This document shows, piece after piece, positions 25,287 through 33,730 of a stretch of 64,000 nucleotides of DNA. The notes beneath the pieces were generated by a model. That model ran no database searches and had not been told where the DNA came from. It saw only the letters and a program-made list of their open reading frames with translations. The position numbers and the translations under genes are program-made. The stretch is from DASSJM01 sp036280655 (lineage in GTDB: Bacteria > Actinomycetota > UBA4738 > HRBIN12), in contig DASUQI010000059.1 of NCBI GenBank assembly GCA_036280655.1, forward strand, positions 34,341 to 98,340, written 5' to 3'. How positions within the stretch are numbered: position 1 is the stretch's first letter; every line of letters begins with the position of its first letter.

Positions 25287-25382
25287 GGTCCTTCGGCAGC
25301 TCGGCCGCCCTCGCTCCTTGTGAGCGGTGGGGCCCGGAACTTTGCGTCCCGCCGTTCCCGGCGGTTTGCCCTTCTCGGGACC
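25287..25382 (-). promoter_or_regulatory. c-di-GMP-I (GEMM) riboswitch aptamer
   Basis: Read on the minus strand, the leader has AAGGGCAAACC, then a stem CCGCCG closed by a GGAA (GNRA) tetraloop and CGGCGG, then GGACGCAAAG followed by TTCCGGGCC. This is the conserved core and P2 of the c-di-GMP-I aptamer. P1 can form between GGTCC (25378-25382) and GGACC (25287-25291), about 90 bases apart as usual. Downstream, CTCCACC (about 25275-25285) is complementary to the GGTGG of the CAP gene's ribosome site, suggesting control of translation. No intrinsic terminator is seen. Confidence 0.85.
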
Positions 25383-25499
25383 AACCCTTCACGGGAGTTA
25401 TCGGCGTGACGCAGATGGAGATATAGGCACGGACGAGCGATATGACCGGAGGAAGTAGGCCCAACGGTCTAGCGCGAGAGGACCGGAGGACCTACCGGC

Positions 25500-26312
25500 T
25501 CAACAGGAGGGGAACAGCCTGCGGTGACGAAGCGCCGGCAGCATCTCGCGAACCCGGCCCACCTCCGTGAGATCCAGCTCGGCGAGCGTCACGCCGACGC
25601 CATCGGGCGCCTCGGCGATCACCCGTCCCCACGGGTCGGCGACCAGGCTGTGGCCGAAGTTCCGCCGCTCCCGACCCTGCGGGCCCCAACTTCCCCACTG
25701 CGCCGCCGCGATCACGAACGCCTGGTCCTCGATCGCCCGGGCGCGCAGCAGCGGTTCCCAGTGATCCACGCCCGTCTCGAACCGGAACGCGGCTGGGACG
25801 AACAGGATCGTCGCACCCTGGACCGCGAGCGAGCGGTAGAGCTCGGGGAAGCGCAGGTCATAGCAGATCGACAGGCCGACGCGTCCGAACTCCGTCGCGG
25901 CGGTCACGACCTGATCGCCGGCCGAGAACACGGCCGACTCGCGGCTCGGGACGGCGCCCGGCGGATCCGCGTCGAACAGGTGGATCTTGCGGTAGCTGGC
26001 GATCAGCTCTCCCTCGCGATCGAAGAGCACGCTCGTGTTGAAGACGCGCTCGTCGTCGAGCTCGAGCACGCTGCCGCCGTGGACCCACATGCCGTGCCGG
26101 CTCGCGACCTCGGAGAGGCGTTCGGTCCGTGAACCGGGGATCGGTTCCGCCGCCGCACGGACCTGCGCGGACGAGCCCTGGCACGGCCACACCTCCGGGA
26201 GCGCGGCCAGGTCGGCGCCGCCCGAGGCGGCTCCCTCGAGGAGCGCGAACACCTCCTGCTCGTTAGCCGAGACGTCCTCGCCGCTATTCGTCTGGCAGAG
26301 CGCCACCCGCAT
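25500..26312 (-). CDS. Carbon-nitrogen hydrolase (nitrilase superfamily, Nit/omega-amidase-like)
   Basis: Amidase of 270 residues from this start, with the Glu-Lys-Cys triad in LPEVW, YRKIHLFD and SICYDLRFPELY (E43, K112, C153 counted from an ATG three codons earlier). RFETGVDHWEPLLRARAIED is the pattern of the Nit subgroup, which hydrolyses omega-amides or deaminated glutathione. The ATG at 26312 (MRVALCQTN) is preferred because TAGGAT lies seven bases upstream and covers the earlier ATG at 26321. It is separate from the CAP gene by the riboswitch leader. Confidence 0.85.
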   Translation of the reverse strand: MRVALCQTNSGEDVSANEQEVFALLEGAASGGADLAALPEVWPCQGSSAQVRAAAEPIPGSRTERLSEVASRHGMWVHGGSVLELDDERVFNTSVLFDREGELIASYRKIHLFDADPPGAVPSRESAVFSAGDQVVTAATEFGRVGLSICYDLRFPELYRSLAVQGATILFVPAAFRFETGVDHWEPLLRARAIEDQAFVIAAAQWGSWGPQGRERRNFGHSLVADPWGRVIAEAPDGVGVTLAELDLTEVGRVREMLPALRHRRLFPSC

Positions 26313-26347
26313 GCGGGTCATCCTAGGCAGCCCGGCGCGGCGCGCGG

Positions 26348-26938
26348 CTACGGCTGGAGGTTCAGCTCAGCCTCGATCTCGATCTGGACCTTGCGGCCGA
26401 CGAGCCATCCGCCGGTCTCGACCGCCATGTTCCAGGTCATGTCCCACGACTCGCGATCGATCTCCGTCGTGGCCGAGAACGCCGCGAGCATGCCGCTCCC
26501 GTCCATCGTGGGGCCGAACCCGTCGAACTCCGCCTTCAGGACGACCTCGCGGGTGATGTCCTTGATCGTCAGCTGGCCGACGAGGTCGAAGGTCGATTCG
26601 CCGGTCGGACGCAGCTCCGTGCTCGTGAACGTGAGCTGCGGATAGGCCTCCACCTCGAGGAAGTCGTCGCTCCGAAGGTGATCGTCCCGGCGATCGGTGT
26701 CCGTCAGGAGACTGGCGGCCTCGATCGCGATCTCGACGCGGGAGTCCTCGGGGCGTTCGGCGATCACGACGGTCCCGTCGTACTTCGTGAAACGGCCCCG
26801 AACCTTGGTCAGCATGTGACGAGCGACGAAGCCGATCGTCGTGTGATCCCTATCGAACGTCCACGTTCCCTCGGGCGGGTACGCCGCCCGGTCCTTCACC
26901 GTCGTGTCGCCGTCTGACCGGGTCGTGTCTGATGCCAT
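26348..26938 (-). CDS. YceI family protein
   Basis: A 196-residue lipocalin-like protein of the YceI family, which binds isoprenoid-type lipids in its barrel. Domain marks are GTWTFDRDHTTIGFVARHM near residue 23, LRSDDFLEVEAYPQLTF, LVGQLTIKDITREVVL and the final VQIEIEAELNLQP. There is no signal peptide, unlike many proteobacterial members, so a cytoplasmic site is likely. GTAAC and a GGGGG-containing ribosome site precede the ATG. It lies 35 bases upstream of the amidase start on the same strand. Confidence 0.85.
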   Translation of the reverse strand: MASDTTRSDGDTTVKDRAAYPPEGTWTFDRDHTTIGFVARHMLTKVRGRFTKYDGTVVIAERPEDSRVEIAIEAASLLTDTDRRDDHLRSDDFLEVEAYPQLTFTSTELRPTGESTFDLVGQLTIKDITREVVLKAEFDGFGPTMDGSGMLAAFSATTEIDRESWDMTWNMAVETGGWLVGRKVQIEIEAELNLQP

Positions 26939-27030
26939 CGGTTACCCCCTCGTCCGGGCGTCGCGGGACGCCGCTCGGTGTGCATGTTTGCCCTACCAAC
27001 GATATGGCGTCGTGGCGTTATTCCCGGCGT

Positions 27031-27450
27031 TCACGCCGGGGGCGGCCGCTCCATCACCCGGTCACTCGGCGGGCCGAACCCGAACCTCTCGTACAGGCCG
27101 TGCGCGTCCTTCGTGTGCAGGAGCCACCGGAGGCCCCGGTGCGGACCCTCGTCCACGGCGGCGCGCACGAGCTCGACCCCGAGCGCGTGCCCGCGGTGCT
27201 CGGGCAGCACGTAGACGTCGGCGAGGTACGCGAGCCTCCCGTCGCTGTGCACCCGGGCGAACCCGATCTGCCGCCCGCCGAGATAGAGCCCGACCACGCG
27301 CGCCGCCTCGTGGATCTGCCGGGCGACGTCCTCCTTGGACCGCTCGCGACCCCAGTACGCCTCGGTCGACAGGAAGTCCCACACGGCGTCGAGGTCGACG
27401 CGCTCCGGGTCGTCGTCGAGCTCGTACCCGCCCTCGAGCTCGCGCCTCAC
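27031..27450 (-). CDS. GNAT-family N-acetyltransferase
   Basis: A 139-residue GNAT protein starting at a GTG that overlaps the stop of the upstream dehydrogenase by four bases. It has the YWGRERSKEDVARQIHEAA segment (residues 32-50), acetyl-CoA motif LADVYVLPEHRGHALGVELV and end motif LHTKDAHGLYERFGFGPPSD. This matches the small subgroup typified by YjdJ-like enzymes with a GYELDDDPERVDLDAVWDFL opening. The substrate is unknown. Translational coupling to the dehydrogenase puts it in the catabolic operon. Confidence 0.8.
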   Translation of the reverse strand: MRRELEGGYELDDDPERVDLDAVWDFLSTEAYWGRERSKEDVARQIHEAARVVGLYLGGRQIGFARVHSDGRLAYLADVYVLPEHRGHALGVELVRAAVDEGPHRGLRWLLHTKDAHGLYERFGFGPPSDRVMERPPPA

Positions 27451-28352
27451 GGTCGCTCGGGCAGCGACACGCCGGCCTCGTCCTCGAGCAGCGTGACGAG
27501 CGCCGCATAGTCGAGCTCGCCGCGGCCGGCCGGAAGCATCGCCTCGAGACGGTCGGCCACGGCGCGGAAGCCGGGGATCGGCGCGCCGAGCCGGTCGGCG
27601 GCCTCCACGACGATCCGGCCGTCCTTTGCCATGAGCGCCGAGCGGAAGCCCGGCTCGAACGCGCCGTCCAGCATCCGCTGGCCGTGAAGCTCGAGCACCT
27701 TGGAGCCGGCGAACCCGCCGAGCAGAGCCTCGCGCACCTTCGCGGGATCGACGCCGGCCCGAACCGCGAGCACGAACGCCTCCCCCACCGCCTCGACCGC
27801 CGAGGCGATCACGAGCTGGTTGCACGCCTTCGTGACCTGGCCGGCTCCCGCTCCGCCGACGTGCACGATCGTCGAGCCCATCGCCTCGAACAGCGGCCGA
27901 GCGCGTTCGAACGCGTCCTCGGGCCCTCCGACCATGATCGAGAGCGTCCCTGCCTCGGCACCGACCTGCCCGCCGGACACGGGCGCATCGAGCATCGCGA
28001 CGCCGCCCGACCCGAGACGCTCGGCGAACGAACGCGTCGCGATCGGGTCGATCGTGCTCATGTCGATCACGAGCGTGCCCTCGGCGGCGCCCGAGGCGAC
28101 GCCGTCGTCCCCGAACAGCACGAGCTCGACGTCAGGCGTGTCGGGCACCATCGTGATCACGACGTCGGACGCCCGGGCGACCTCGGCCGGGTTCGAGCCC
28201 CGCGAGGCGCCCTCGGCCACGAGCGCGTCCACCGGCGGCGCCGAGCGCGAATGCACCGTGAGCGGGTACCCCGCGGCGAGCAGGTGCCGTGCCATCGGCG
28301 CGCCCATCACGCCGAGGCCGACGAACCCGACCCTTTCGAAGCGCTCGCTCAC
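27447..28352 (-). CDS. 3-hydroxyisobutyrate / tartronate semialdehyde dehydrogenase family
   Basis: NAD(P)-dependent beta-hydroxyacid dehydrogenase, 301 residues. Nucleotide motif GFVGLGVMGAPMARHLL (GLGVMG at 12-17), substrate loop DAPVSGGQVGAEAGTL, catalytic lysine K175 in GAGQVTKACNQ. Family members interconvert 3-hydroxyisobutyrate and methylmalonate semialdehyde (MmsB) or tartronate semialdehyde and glycerate (GarR/GlxR). Neighbouring transaminase and MmsA-like genes favour MmsB. Glycolate oxidase elsewhere in the window leaves GlxR possible. Eleven bases separate it from the transaminase gene upstream. Confidence 0.85.
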   Translation of the reverse strand: MSERFERVGFVGLGVMGAPMARHLLAAGYPLTVHSRSAPPVDALVAEGASRGSNPAEVARASDVVITMVPDTPDVELVLFGDDGVASGAAEGTLVIDMSTIDPIATRSFAERLGSGGVAMLDAPVSGGQVGAEAGTLSIMVGGPEDAFERARPLFEAMGSTIVHVGGAGAGQVTKACNQLVIASAVEAVGEAFVLAVRAGVDPAKVREALLGGFAGSKVLELHGQRMLDGAFEPGFRSALMAKDGRIVVEAADRLGAPIPGFRAVADRLEAMLPAGRGELDYAALVTLLEDEAGVSLPERP

Positions 28353-28362
28353 GCGGTCGGCG

Positions 28363-29679
28363 TTACCCCGCGGCGCGATCCGCGAGGTCGAGCGCCTCGT
28401 CGATGATCCCGAAGCCCTCGGCCAGCTGCTCCTCGGTGATCGGCAGCGGCGGGTTCGTCATGATCCCGTTGAACCGGATCATCGTGAACAGCCCGCGCTC
28501 GTCCAGGTGCTTGGCGACCGCCTTCATCTCGTCGCTGACACCGTTGAACGGCGCGAGCGGCTCCATCGTCTCGCGGCTCCGGACGAGCTCCACGATGCCG
28601 AACAGTCCGATGTTGCGGACGCGGCCGACCGACGGATGCCTGTCGGACAGCTCCCGATGGTGCCGCGCCATGACCTCGCCCATCTTCGCCGTGTGCTCGA
28701 TGAGGCCGTCCTCCTCGTACACGCGGATCGTGGCGAGGGCCGCCGCGAGCGCGAGCGGGTGGGAGTTGTACGTGAGGCCGCCGTAGAACACGTGCTCGTC
28801 GAAGTGCGTGGAGACCTTCGGCGACAGGCCGACGGCGCCGAGCGGGATGTACGAGGACGTGAGGCCCTTGGCCATCGTCATGATGTCCGGGACCACGCCC
28901 CAGTGGTTCACGGCGAACCACTCGCCGGTTCGGCCGAACCCGGACATGACCTCGTCGGCGATCAGCAGGATGTCGTACCGGTCACAGAGCTCGCGCACGC
29001 CCTGCAGGTAGCCGTCGGGCGGGATCAGGATGCCGTTCGTGCCGGTCACGGGCTCGAGGATGAACGCCGCGATCGTGTTCGGCCCCTCGAGCTCGATCGT
29101 CTCGTCCAGGTACGCGAGCGCCGTGTCGGCGTCTTCGAACCCCCGCTGCGTCCCATGGTAGGGGTCGAGCACGTGCACCACGCCGGGCATGCCCGGCTCG
29201 TTCGCCCATCGCCTCGGGTCGCCCGTGAGGGTGACCGTCGCGTAGGTCGCGCCGTGGTACGAGCGGTACCGCGCGAGGATCTTCTGCCTCCCGGTCACCG
29301 CCTTCGCGATCCGGATCGCGTTCTCGTTGGCCTCGGCCCCGCCGAGCGTGAAGAACACCTTGTCGAGGTCGCCGGGGAGCAGTTCGGCGAGCTTCTTCCC
29401 CAGCCGCGCCCGCACGTCGGTCGCCATGAACGGGCTGATGTAGGAGAGCGTGCGCCCCTGCTCGGCGATCGCGTCCATGACCCGCTGGTCGCCGTGGCCG
29501 ATGTTCACGCCCATCAGCTGACTGTTGAAGTCCAGGTACCGCTTGCCGTCGACCGTGAAGAACTCGCAGCCCTTGGCCGAGGCGACCGGGATCGGGCGCA
29601 TGGAGCCCTGCTGTTGCCAGTCGTACAGGGTATGCCGCAGGGACAGGTCGACGATCTCTTCGGCGGACAGCTCGCTCAT
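28363..29679 (-). CDS. Class III aminotransferase (beta-alanine/omega-amino acid type)
   Basis: PLP-dependent transaminase of 438 residues. Landmarks are YLDFNSQLMGVNIGHG, the PLP-phosphate region GGAEANENAIRIAK, YRSYHGATYAT, EPVTGTNGILIPP, LIADEVMSGFGRTG and the Schiff-base lysine in MTMAKGLTSSYIPLGA. Such enzymes move the amino group from beta-alanine, taurine or GABA to pyruvate or oxoglutarate. With the beta-aminopeptidase and the MmsA-type dehydrogenase beside it, beta-alanine to malonate semialdehyde is the best guess. The ATG follows AGGGGG by a few bases. Confidence 0.85.
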   Translation of the reverse strand: MSELSAEEIVDLSLRHTLYDWQQQGSMRPIPVASAKGCEFFTVDGKRYLDFNSQLMGVNIGHGDQRVMDAIAEQGRTLSYISPFMATDVRARLGKKLAELLPGDLDKVFFTLGGAEANENAIRIAKAVTGRQKILARYRSYHGATYATVTLTGDPRRWANEPGMPGVVHVLDPYHGTQRGFEDADTALAYLDETIELEGPNTIAAFILEPVTGTNGILIPPDGYLQGVRELCDRYDILLIADEVMSGFGRTGEWFAVNHWGVVPDIMTMAKGLTSSYIPLGAVGLSPKVSTHFDEHVFYGGLTYNSHPLALAAALATIRVYEEDGLIEHTAKMGEVMARHHRELSDRHPSVGRVRNIGLFGIVELVRSRETMEPLAPFNGVSDEMKAVAKHLDERGLFTMIRFNGIMTNPPLPITEEQLAEGFGIIDEALDLADRAAG

Positions 29680-29741
29680 CGGGTCCCCCTCACGCGTGTC
29701 GAGAGCGGCAGTCTAGCCCTGGCGTCGCCGGCCGGCCGCCC

Positions 29742-30875
29742 TCAGGCGGGATCGCCGCGCTCGCGGAGCAGCTCGGCGACGCGGTCGCGCGGCAACGCGG
29801 GCGAACGGTGGCCGCGGAAGCCGGCCATCTCCTCGTTCGCGACGATCGAGTTCAGGACGGCCTCCTCGGTCGCCTGGACGACCGCGTCGAAGTACGGGTC
29901 CAGGTGCCCCCACGGCACGAAGCGCAGCTCGTCGTAGGACCCGCGCCCGGACCCGTACAGCGTGTCCGAACCCGGGCTGAACGCGCCGGGGTTGCCGACG
30001 GACGCGGCGACGAACAGGTCGCCCGAGAAGTGCGAGCCCGCCGTGCCGGTGCGCGCGAGCCCGAGGGTGACCCGGCGGGCGAGCGCGTCGCACTGATCCG
30101 GGAGGAGCGGAGCGTCGGTCGCGATCACCGCGATCACCGAGCCCGCCCCCGGCGGCGCCGAGAAGTGCTCGGAGATCGGGTCGTCGTCCCGGAGCGCCTC
30201 GCCCACCGGCACCCCGGCGATCCTGAGCTCGCGCCGCGTCCCGAAGTTCGTCTGGAGGAACACGCCGACGGTGTGCCGGTCATCGCCGTGCTCGACGGTC
30301 CGGGAGGCGGTCCCCGACCCGCCCTTGTAGCTGTAGCAGTTCATCCCGGTGCCGCCGCCGACCGACCCCTCGTCGACCGGTCCTTCCGTCGCGGACTCGA
30401 GGGCCTCGACCGCGAGCTCGACGGTAACGTGGCCGCCGTTGATGTCGTTCAGGTACCCGTCCCACGTCTCGGCGGCGACCGGGAGCAGCCACGCCTGGGC
30501 GACGTCCGGGTGGTGCTTCGCGGTCCAGGCGACGATCCCGGCGTGGGCGATCCCCACCGCGTGCGTGTTCGTGATCGCGATCGGGCCGGCGGCCGTGCCC
30601 GACTCCTCGATCCAGGAGACGCCGGTCATCTCGCCGTTGCCGTTCTGCGAGTGGAACCCGGCCGCGTACGGATCTCCGGGTTCGGAACGCCCGCGCGGGT
30701 GGATCGCGGTGACGCCGGTGCGCACGTCCTCGCCCGAGATCAACGTGACGAAGCCGACCTCGACGCCGGGGACGTCGGTGATCGCGTTCCACGGCCCCGG
30801 CTCGCCGTCGAACGGGATCCCGAGCGCTCGGGCGCGCGGCTTGCCGGAGGGCGTCTCGAGCCGCGGATCGCTCAC
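29742..30875 (-). CDS. dmpA: P1-family (DmpA/BapA) beta-aminopeptidase
   Basis: Ntn-hydrolase-like peptidase of 377 residues. DmpA/BapA proteins remove N-terminal L- or beta-amino acids from peptides, amides and esters after self-cleavage. Here the expected cleavage site is Gly245-Ser246 in GAGSVIAVIATDAPL, with the serine becoming the new N-terminal nucleophile. Upstream motifs ITNTHAVGIAHAGIVAWT and SVGGGTGMNCYSYKGGSGTAS match the family. No signal peptide is present. Release of beta-alanine would feed the neighbouring transaminase, an inference. The start is a GTG; a TAGCAT box lies about 30 bases upstream. Confidence 0.86.
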   Translation of the reverse strand: MSDPRLETPSGKPRARALGIPFDGEPGPWNAITDVPGVEVGFVTLISGEDVRTGVTAIHPRGRSEPGDPYAAGFHSQNGNGEMTGVSWIEESGTAAGPIAITNTHAVGIAHAGIVAWTAKHHPDVAQAWLLPVAAETWDGYLNDINGGHVTVELAVEALESATEGPVDEGSVGGGTGMNCYSYKGGSGTASRTVEHGDDRHTVGVFLQTNFGTRRELRIAGVPVGEALRDDDPISEHFSAPPGAGSVIAVIATDAPLLPDQCDALARRVTLGLARTGTAGSHFSGDLFVAASVGNPGAFSPGSDTLYGSGRGSYDELRFVPWGHLDPYFDAVVQATEEAVLNSIVANEEMAGFRGHRSPALPRDRVAELLRERGDPA

Positions 30876-30981
30876 GAGGCTGTCGCCGGCTCGCGCACGT
30901 CCTCGATGCTAGCCCCGGGTGGGCCGCTGGAGCGAGGGGTACCATCCCGGGAGCGTTCGCACCCCGGAAGGAGCCCCTCAC

Positions 30982-32475
30982 ATGGAGCGGATCGGTCACT
31001 ACATCGGCGGCAAGCACGTGCCGGGCGAGTCGGGCCGGCGGGGTCCGGTGTTCGACCCCGCGACGGGCGAGCAGACGCACGAGGTGGACTTCGCCGATCC
31101 GGCAGAGCTCGACACGGCGGTCGACACGGCAAAGGAGGCGTTCTGGGGCTGGCGCGCGACCTCGTTGTCCAAGCGCGCCGAGATCATGTTCACGATCCGC
31201 GAGCTCCTCGAGGCCCGCAAGACCGACGTTGCGAAGGTCCTGACCGCGCAGCACGGCAAGGTGCTGTCGGACGCGATCGGCGAGGTGCAACGCGGGCTTG
31301 AGAACGTCGAGTACGCGACCGCGATCCCGCATCTGCTCAAGGGCGGGTTCTCCGAGCAGGCCTCGACCGGCGTCGACGTGTTCGAGATCCGGCAGCCGGT
31401 CGGCGTGGTGGCCGGGATCACGCCCTTCAACTTCCCGGCCATGGTCCCGATCTGGATGTGCGCGAACGCGATCGCGTGCGGCAACACGTTCATCCTCAAG
31501 CCCTCGGAGAAGGACCCGGGACCGTCGCTGGTGCTCGCCGACCTGTTCGCCGAGGCCGGACTGCCCGACGGCGTGTTCAACGTGATCCAGGGCGACAAGG
31601 TGGCGGTGGACGGCATCCTCGAGCACCCGGACATCAAGGCGGTGAGCTTCGTCGGCTCGACCCCGATCGCGAAGTACATCTACACGACCGGCACGGCGAA
31701 CGGGAAGCGCGTCCAGGCGCTCGGCGGCGCGAAGAACCACATGATCGTGCTGCCCGACGCCGACGTGGACATGGTGGCCGACGCCGCGGTCTCGGCCGGG
31801 TACGGCTCCTCGGGCGAACGCTGCATGGCGATCTCGGTCATGACCAACGTCGGCAACATCGCCGACACCGTCGTCGAGGCGATCGCCGACCGAATCCCCA
31901 AGGTCAAGGTGGGACCCGGGATGGACCCCGAGTCCGAGATGGGGCCGCTGATCACGCGCGAGCACCGCGACAAGGTGGCCTCGTACCTCGACAGCGGGCC
32001 GGCGCAGGGCGCACGCGTCGTCGTCGACGGGCGTGAGCACGACCTCTACAAGGAGGACAAGGGCTTCTTCCTCGCGCCGTCGCTGATCGACAACGTCACG
32101 CCCGAGATGGACGCCTACAAGGACGAGATCTTCGGGCCGGTGCTCTCGGTCACCCGCCTCGAGACCTACGACCAGGCGGTCGATCTCGTGAACCGGAGCC
32201 CGTACGGCAACGGCGTCGCGTTGTTCACGCGCGACGGCGGCGCGGCGCGCCAGTTCGTGTTCGAGGTCGAGGCCGGGATGGTGGGCATCAACGTCCCGAT
32301 CCCGGTTCCGGTCGCGTACTACTCGTTCGGCGGGTGGAAGCACTCGCTGTTCGGCGATGCTCACATGTACGGCCCGGAGGGGATCCGCTTCTACACGCGC
32401 GGCAAGGTCGTCACGCAGCGCTGGCCGGACCCCGCCACCTCGAAGGTCGACCTCGGCTTTCCCCGCACTCGCTAG
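30982..32475 (+). CDS. mmsA: CoA-acylating methylmalonate/malonate semialdehyde dehydrogenase
   Basis: Aldehyde dehydrogenase of 497 residues converting methylmalonate semialdehyde to propionyl-CoA, or malonate semialdehyde to acetyl-CoA, using CoA and NAD. It has GVVAGITPFNFPAMVPIWM, the MmsA-specific LGGAKNHMIVLPDAD, and the catalytic cysteine C281 in SSGERCMAIS. The classical catalytic glutamate position is G in GGAKN, as expected for the CoA-dependent group. The ATG has GGAAGGAG upstream, and TACCAT about 33 bases upstream is a probable -10. It is divergent from the peptidase-transaminase operon and probably functions with it. Confidence 0.9.
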   Translation: MERIGHYIGGKHVPGESGRRGPVFDPATGEQTHEVDFADPAELDTAVDTAKEAFWGWRATSLSKRAEIMFTIRELLEARKTDVAKVLTAQHGKVLSDAIGEVQRGLENVEYATAIPHLLKGGFSEQASTGVDVFEIRQPVGVVAGITPFNFPAMVPIWMCANAIACGNTFILKPSEKDPGPSLVLADLFAEAGLPDGVFNVIQGDKVAVDGILEHPDIKAVSFVGSTPIAKYIYTTGTANGKRVQALGGAKNHMIVLPDADVDMVADAAVSAGYGSSGERCMAISVMTNVGNIADTVVEAIADRIPKVKVGPGMDPESEMGPLITREHRDKVASYLDSGPAQGARVVVDGREHDLYKEDKGFFLAPSLIDNVTPEMDAYKDEIFGPVLSVTRLETYDQAVDLVNRSPYGNGVALFTRDGGAARQFVFEVEAGMVGINVPIPVPVAYYSFGGWKHSLFGDAHMYGPEGIRFYTRGKVVTQRWPDPATSKVDLGFPRTR

Positions 32476-33701
32476 GTCCGGTCGGCGAACACGACCGTCG
32501 GCGCCGGCGGGCGCAGCGTGTGCTCGAGGTACATCGAGCGGTTGTACGTGCCCACGAGCAGGAACGCGAGCACATCGCCCTCGCGCAGCTCGGGCAGCGG
32601 CACGTCCTCGCCCCACAGGTCGTCGCCCTCGTTGATGTTGCCCGCGACCGTGTAGGTCCGCGCCGGCTCGGCGTCGGCGGCGCGGGAGAGCACGATCGGG
32701 ACCAGCGCGCCGTAGATGAAGCGTTCGGGCGCCACGTTGTACCCGGCGTCGAGGCCGGCGAACGCCACGCCGTCGCGTTCGTCGAGCGTGACGACCTCGG
32801 CGAGCAGGATCCCCGACTCCTTGGCGAGGAAGTCGCCCGGCTCGCACCCGATCGCCACGCCGAGCGGGGCGAGACGCTCGGCGAGGATCCCGGCGTACGC
32901 GTCGATGTCGAGCGGTTCGTCCTCCGAACGCTGCGGGACGCCGAGCCCGCCGCCCGCGTTCACCTCCTTCACCTGATGGCCCGCGGCCATCAGGGATCGG
33001 GTCATCTCGGCCACCCGATCAACGGCAACCGCGAAGCGCGGGAGGCCGTCGGTGAGGAACCCGTCGCCGACGTGGACGTGGACCGTGTCGATCGCGAGCT
33101 CGTGCTTGGCCGCGAGCGCGAGCGCGTCGTCGAGCTGCTCGGGCAGGATGCCGAACTTCGTCGCACGCGCACCGGCGTAGAGGGACTCCCCCGCCTCGGC
33201 CGGCAGGCCGCTCCACGACGCCCCGGCCCGCGGGTTCACCCGGACCCCGACCGTCGTCCCCGGCGCCCTCCGCCCCCACCGGTCGAGCTGCGAGAGCTGG
33301 TCGAGGTTCACGTGCACGCTGCTCTCGATCAGGGCGTCGACGTCTGCGTCCGACAGGTTCGTGCCGGTGAACGAGATCTCCCCGGGCGCCCATCCGTTCG
33401 CCAGGGCGTGGCCGACCTCCCCGGGCGAGCATGCGTCGACCCCGACGGAGCCGAGCGCCCGGACGAAGGCCAGGACCTCAGGCTCCCGCTGCGCCTTCAG
33501 CGCGAGCCGAAGCCGCAGGGGCACGCCGGCGCGCTCGAACGCGCCCGCGAGCGACCGCGCCTGCTCCCGGATCCGGACGAGGTCATGGACGTAGGTGGGC
33601 GTTCCCGAGACGCGGGCCACGGCCTCGGCGTCCCGGCCGGCGATGCGCAGGCGTCCGTCGCGGACGTCGAGTCCCGGCCTCGTCCACCAAGGGGAGCCCA
33701 T
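32472..33701 (-). CDS. Alanine racemase-fold decarboxylase-like protein (LysA family), altered active site
   Basis: A 409-residue fold-type III PLP protein of the diaminopimelate/ornithine decarboxylase family. The PLP lysine is K69 in LRLALKAQREPEVL. The barrel strands VGVDACSPGEVGHAL, VHVHVGDGFLTDG and VNAGGGLGVP (glycine-rich phosphate loop) are in order. The decarboxylase motif carrying the catalytic cysteine (C-x-S-x-D type) appears as GNINEGDDLW, with asparagine in place of cysteine. Normal DAP decarboxylase activity is therefore doubtful. A different amino acid substrate, racemase or epimerase activity is possible. It overlaps the mmsA end by four bases and is divergent from tag. Confidence 0.7.
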   Translation of the reverse strand: MGSPWWTRPGLDVRDGRLRIAGRDAEAVARVSGTPTYVHDLVRIREQARSLAGAFERAGVPLRLRLALKAQREPEVLAFVRALGSVGVDACSPGEVGHALANGWAPGEISFTGTNLSDADVDALIESSVHVNLDQLSQLDRWGRRAPGTTVGVRVNPRAGASWSGLPAEAGESLYAGARATKFGILPEQLDDALALAAKHELAIDTVHVHVGDGFLTDGLPRFAVAVDRVAEMTRSLMAAGHQVKEVNAGGGLGVPQRSEDEPLDIDAYAGILAERLAPLGVAIGCEPGDFLAKESGILLAEVVTLDERDGVAFAGLDAGYNVAPERFIYGALVPIVLSRAADAEPARTYTVAGNINEGDDLWGEDVPLPELREGDVLAFLLVGTYNRSMYLEHTLRPPAPTVVFADRT

Positions 33702-33730
33702 GTCGGACGCCGATGCTAGCGTCCGGGACG

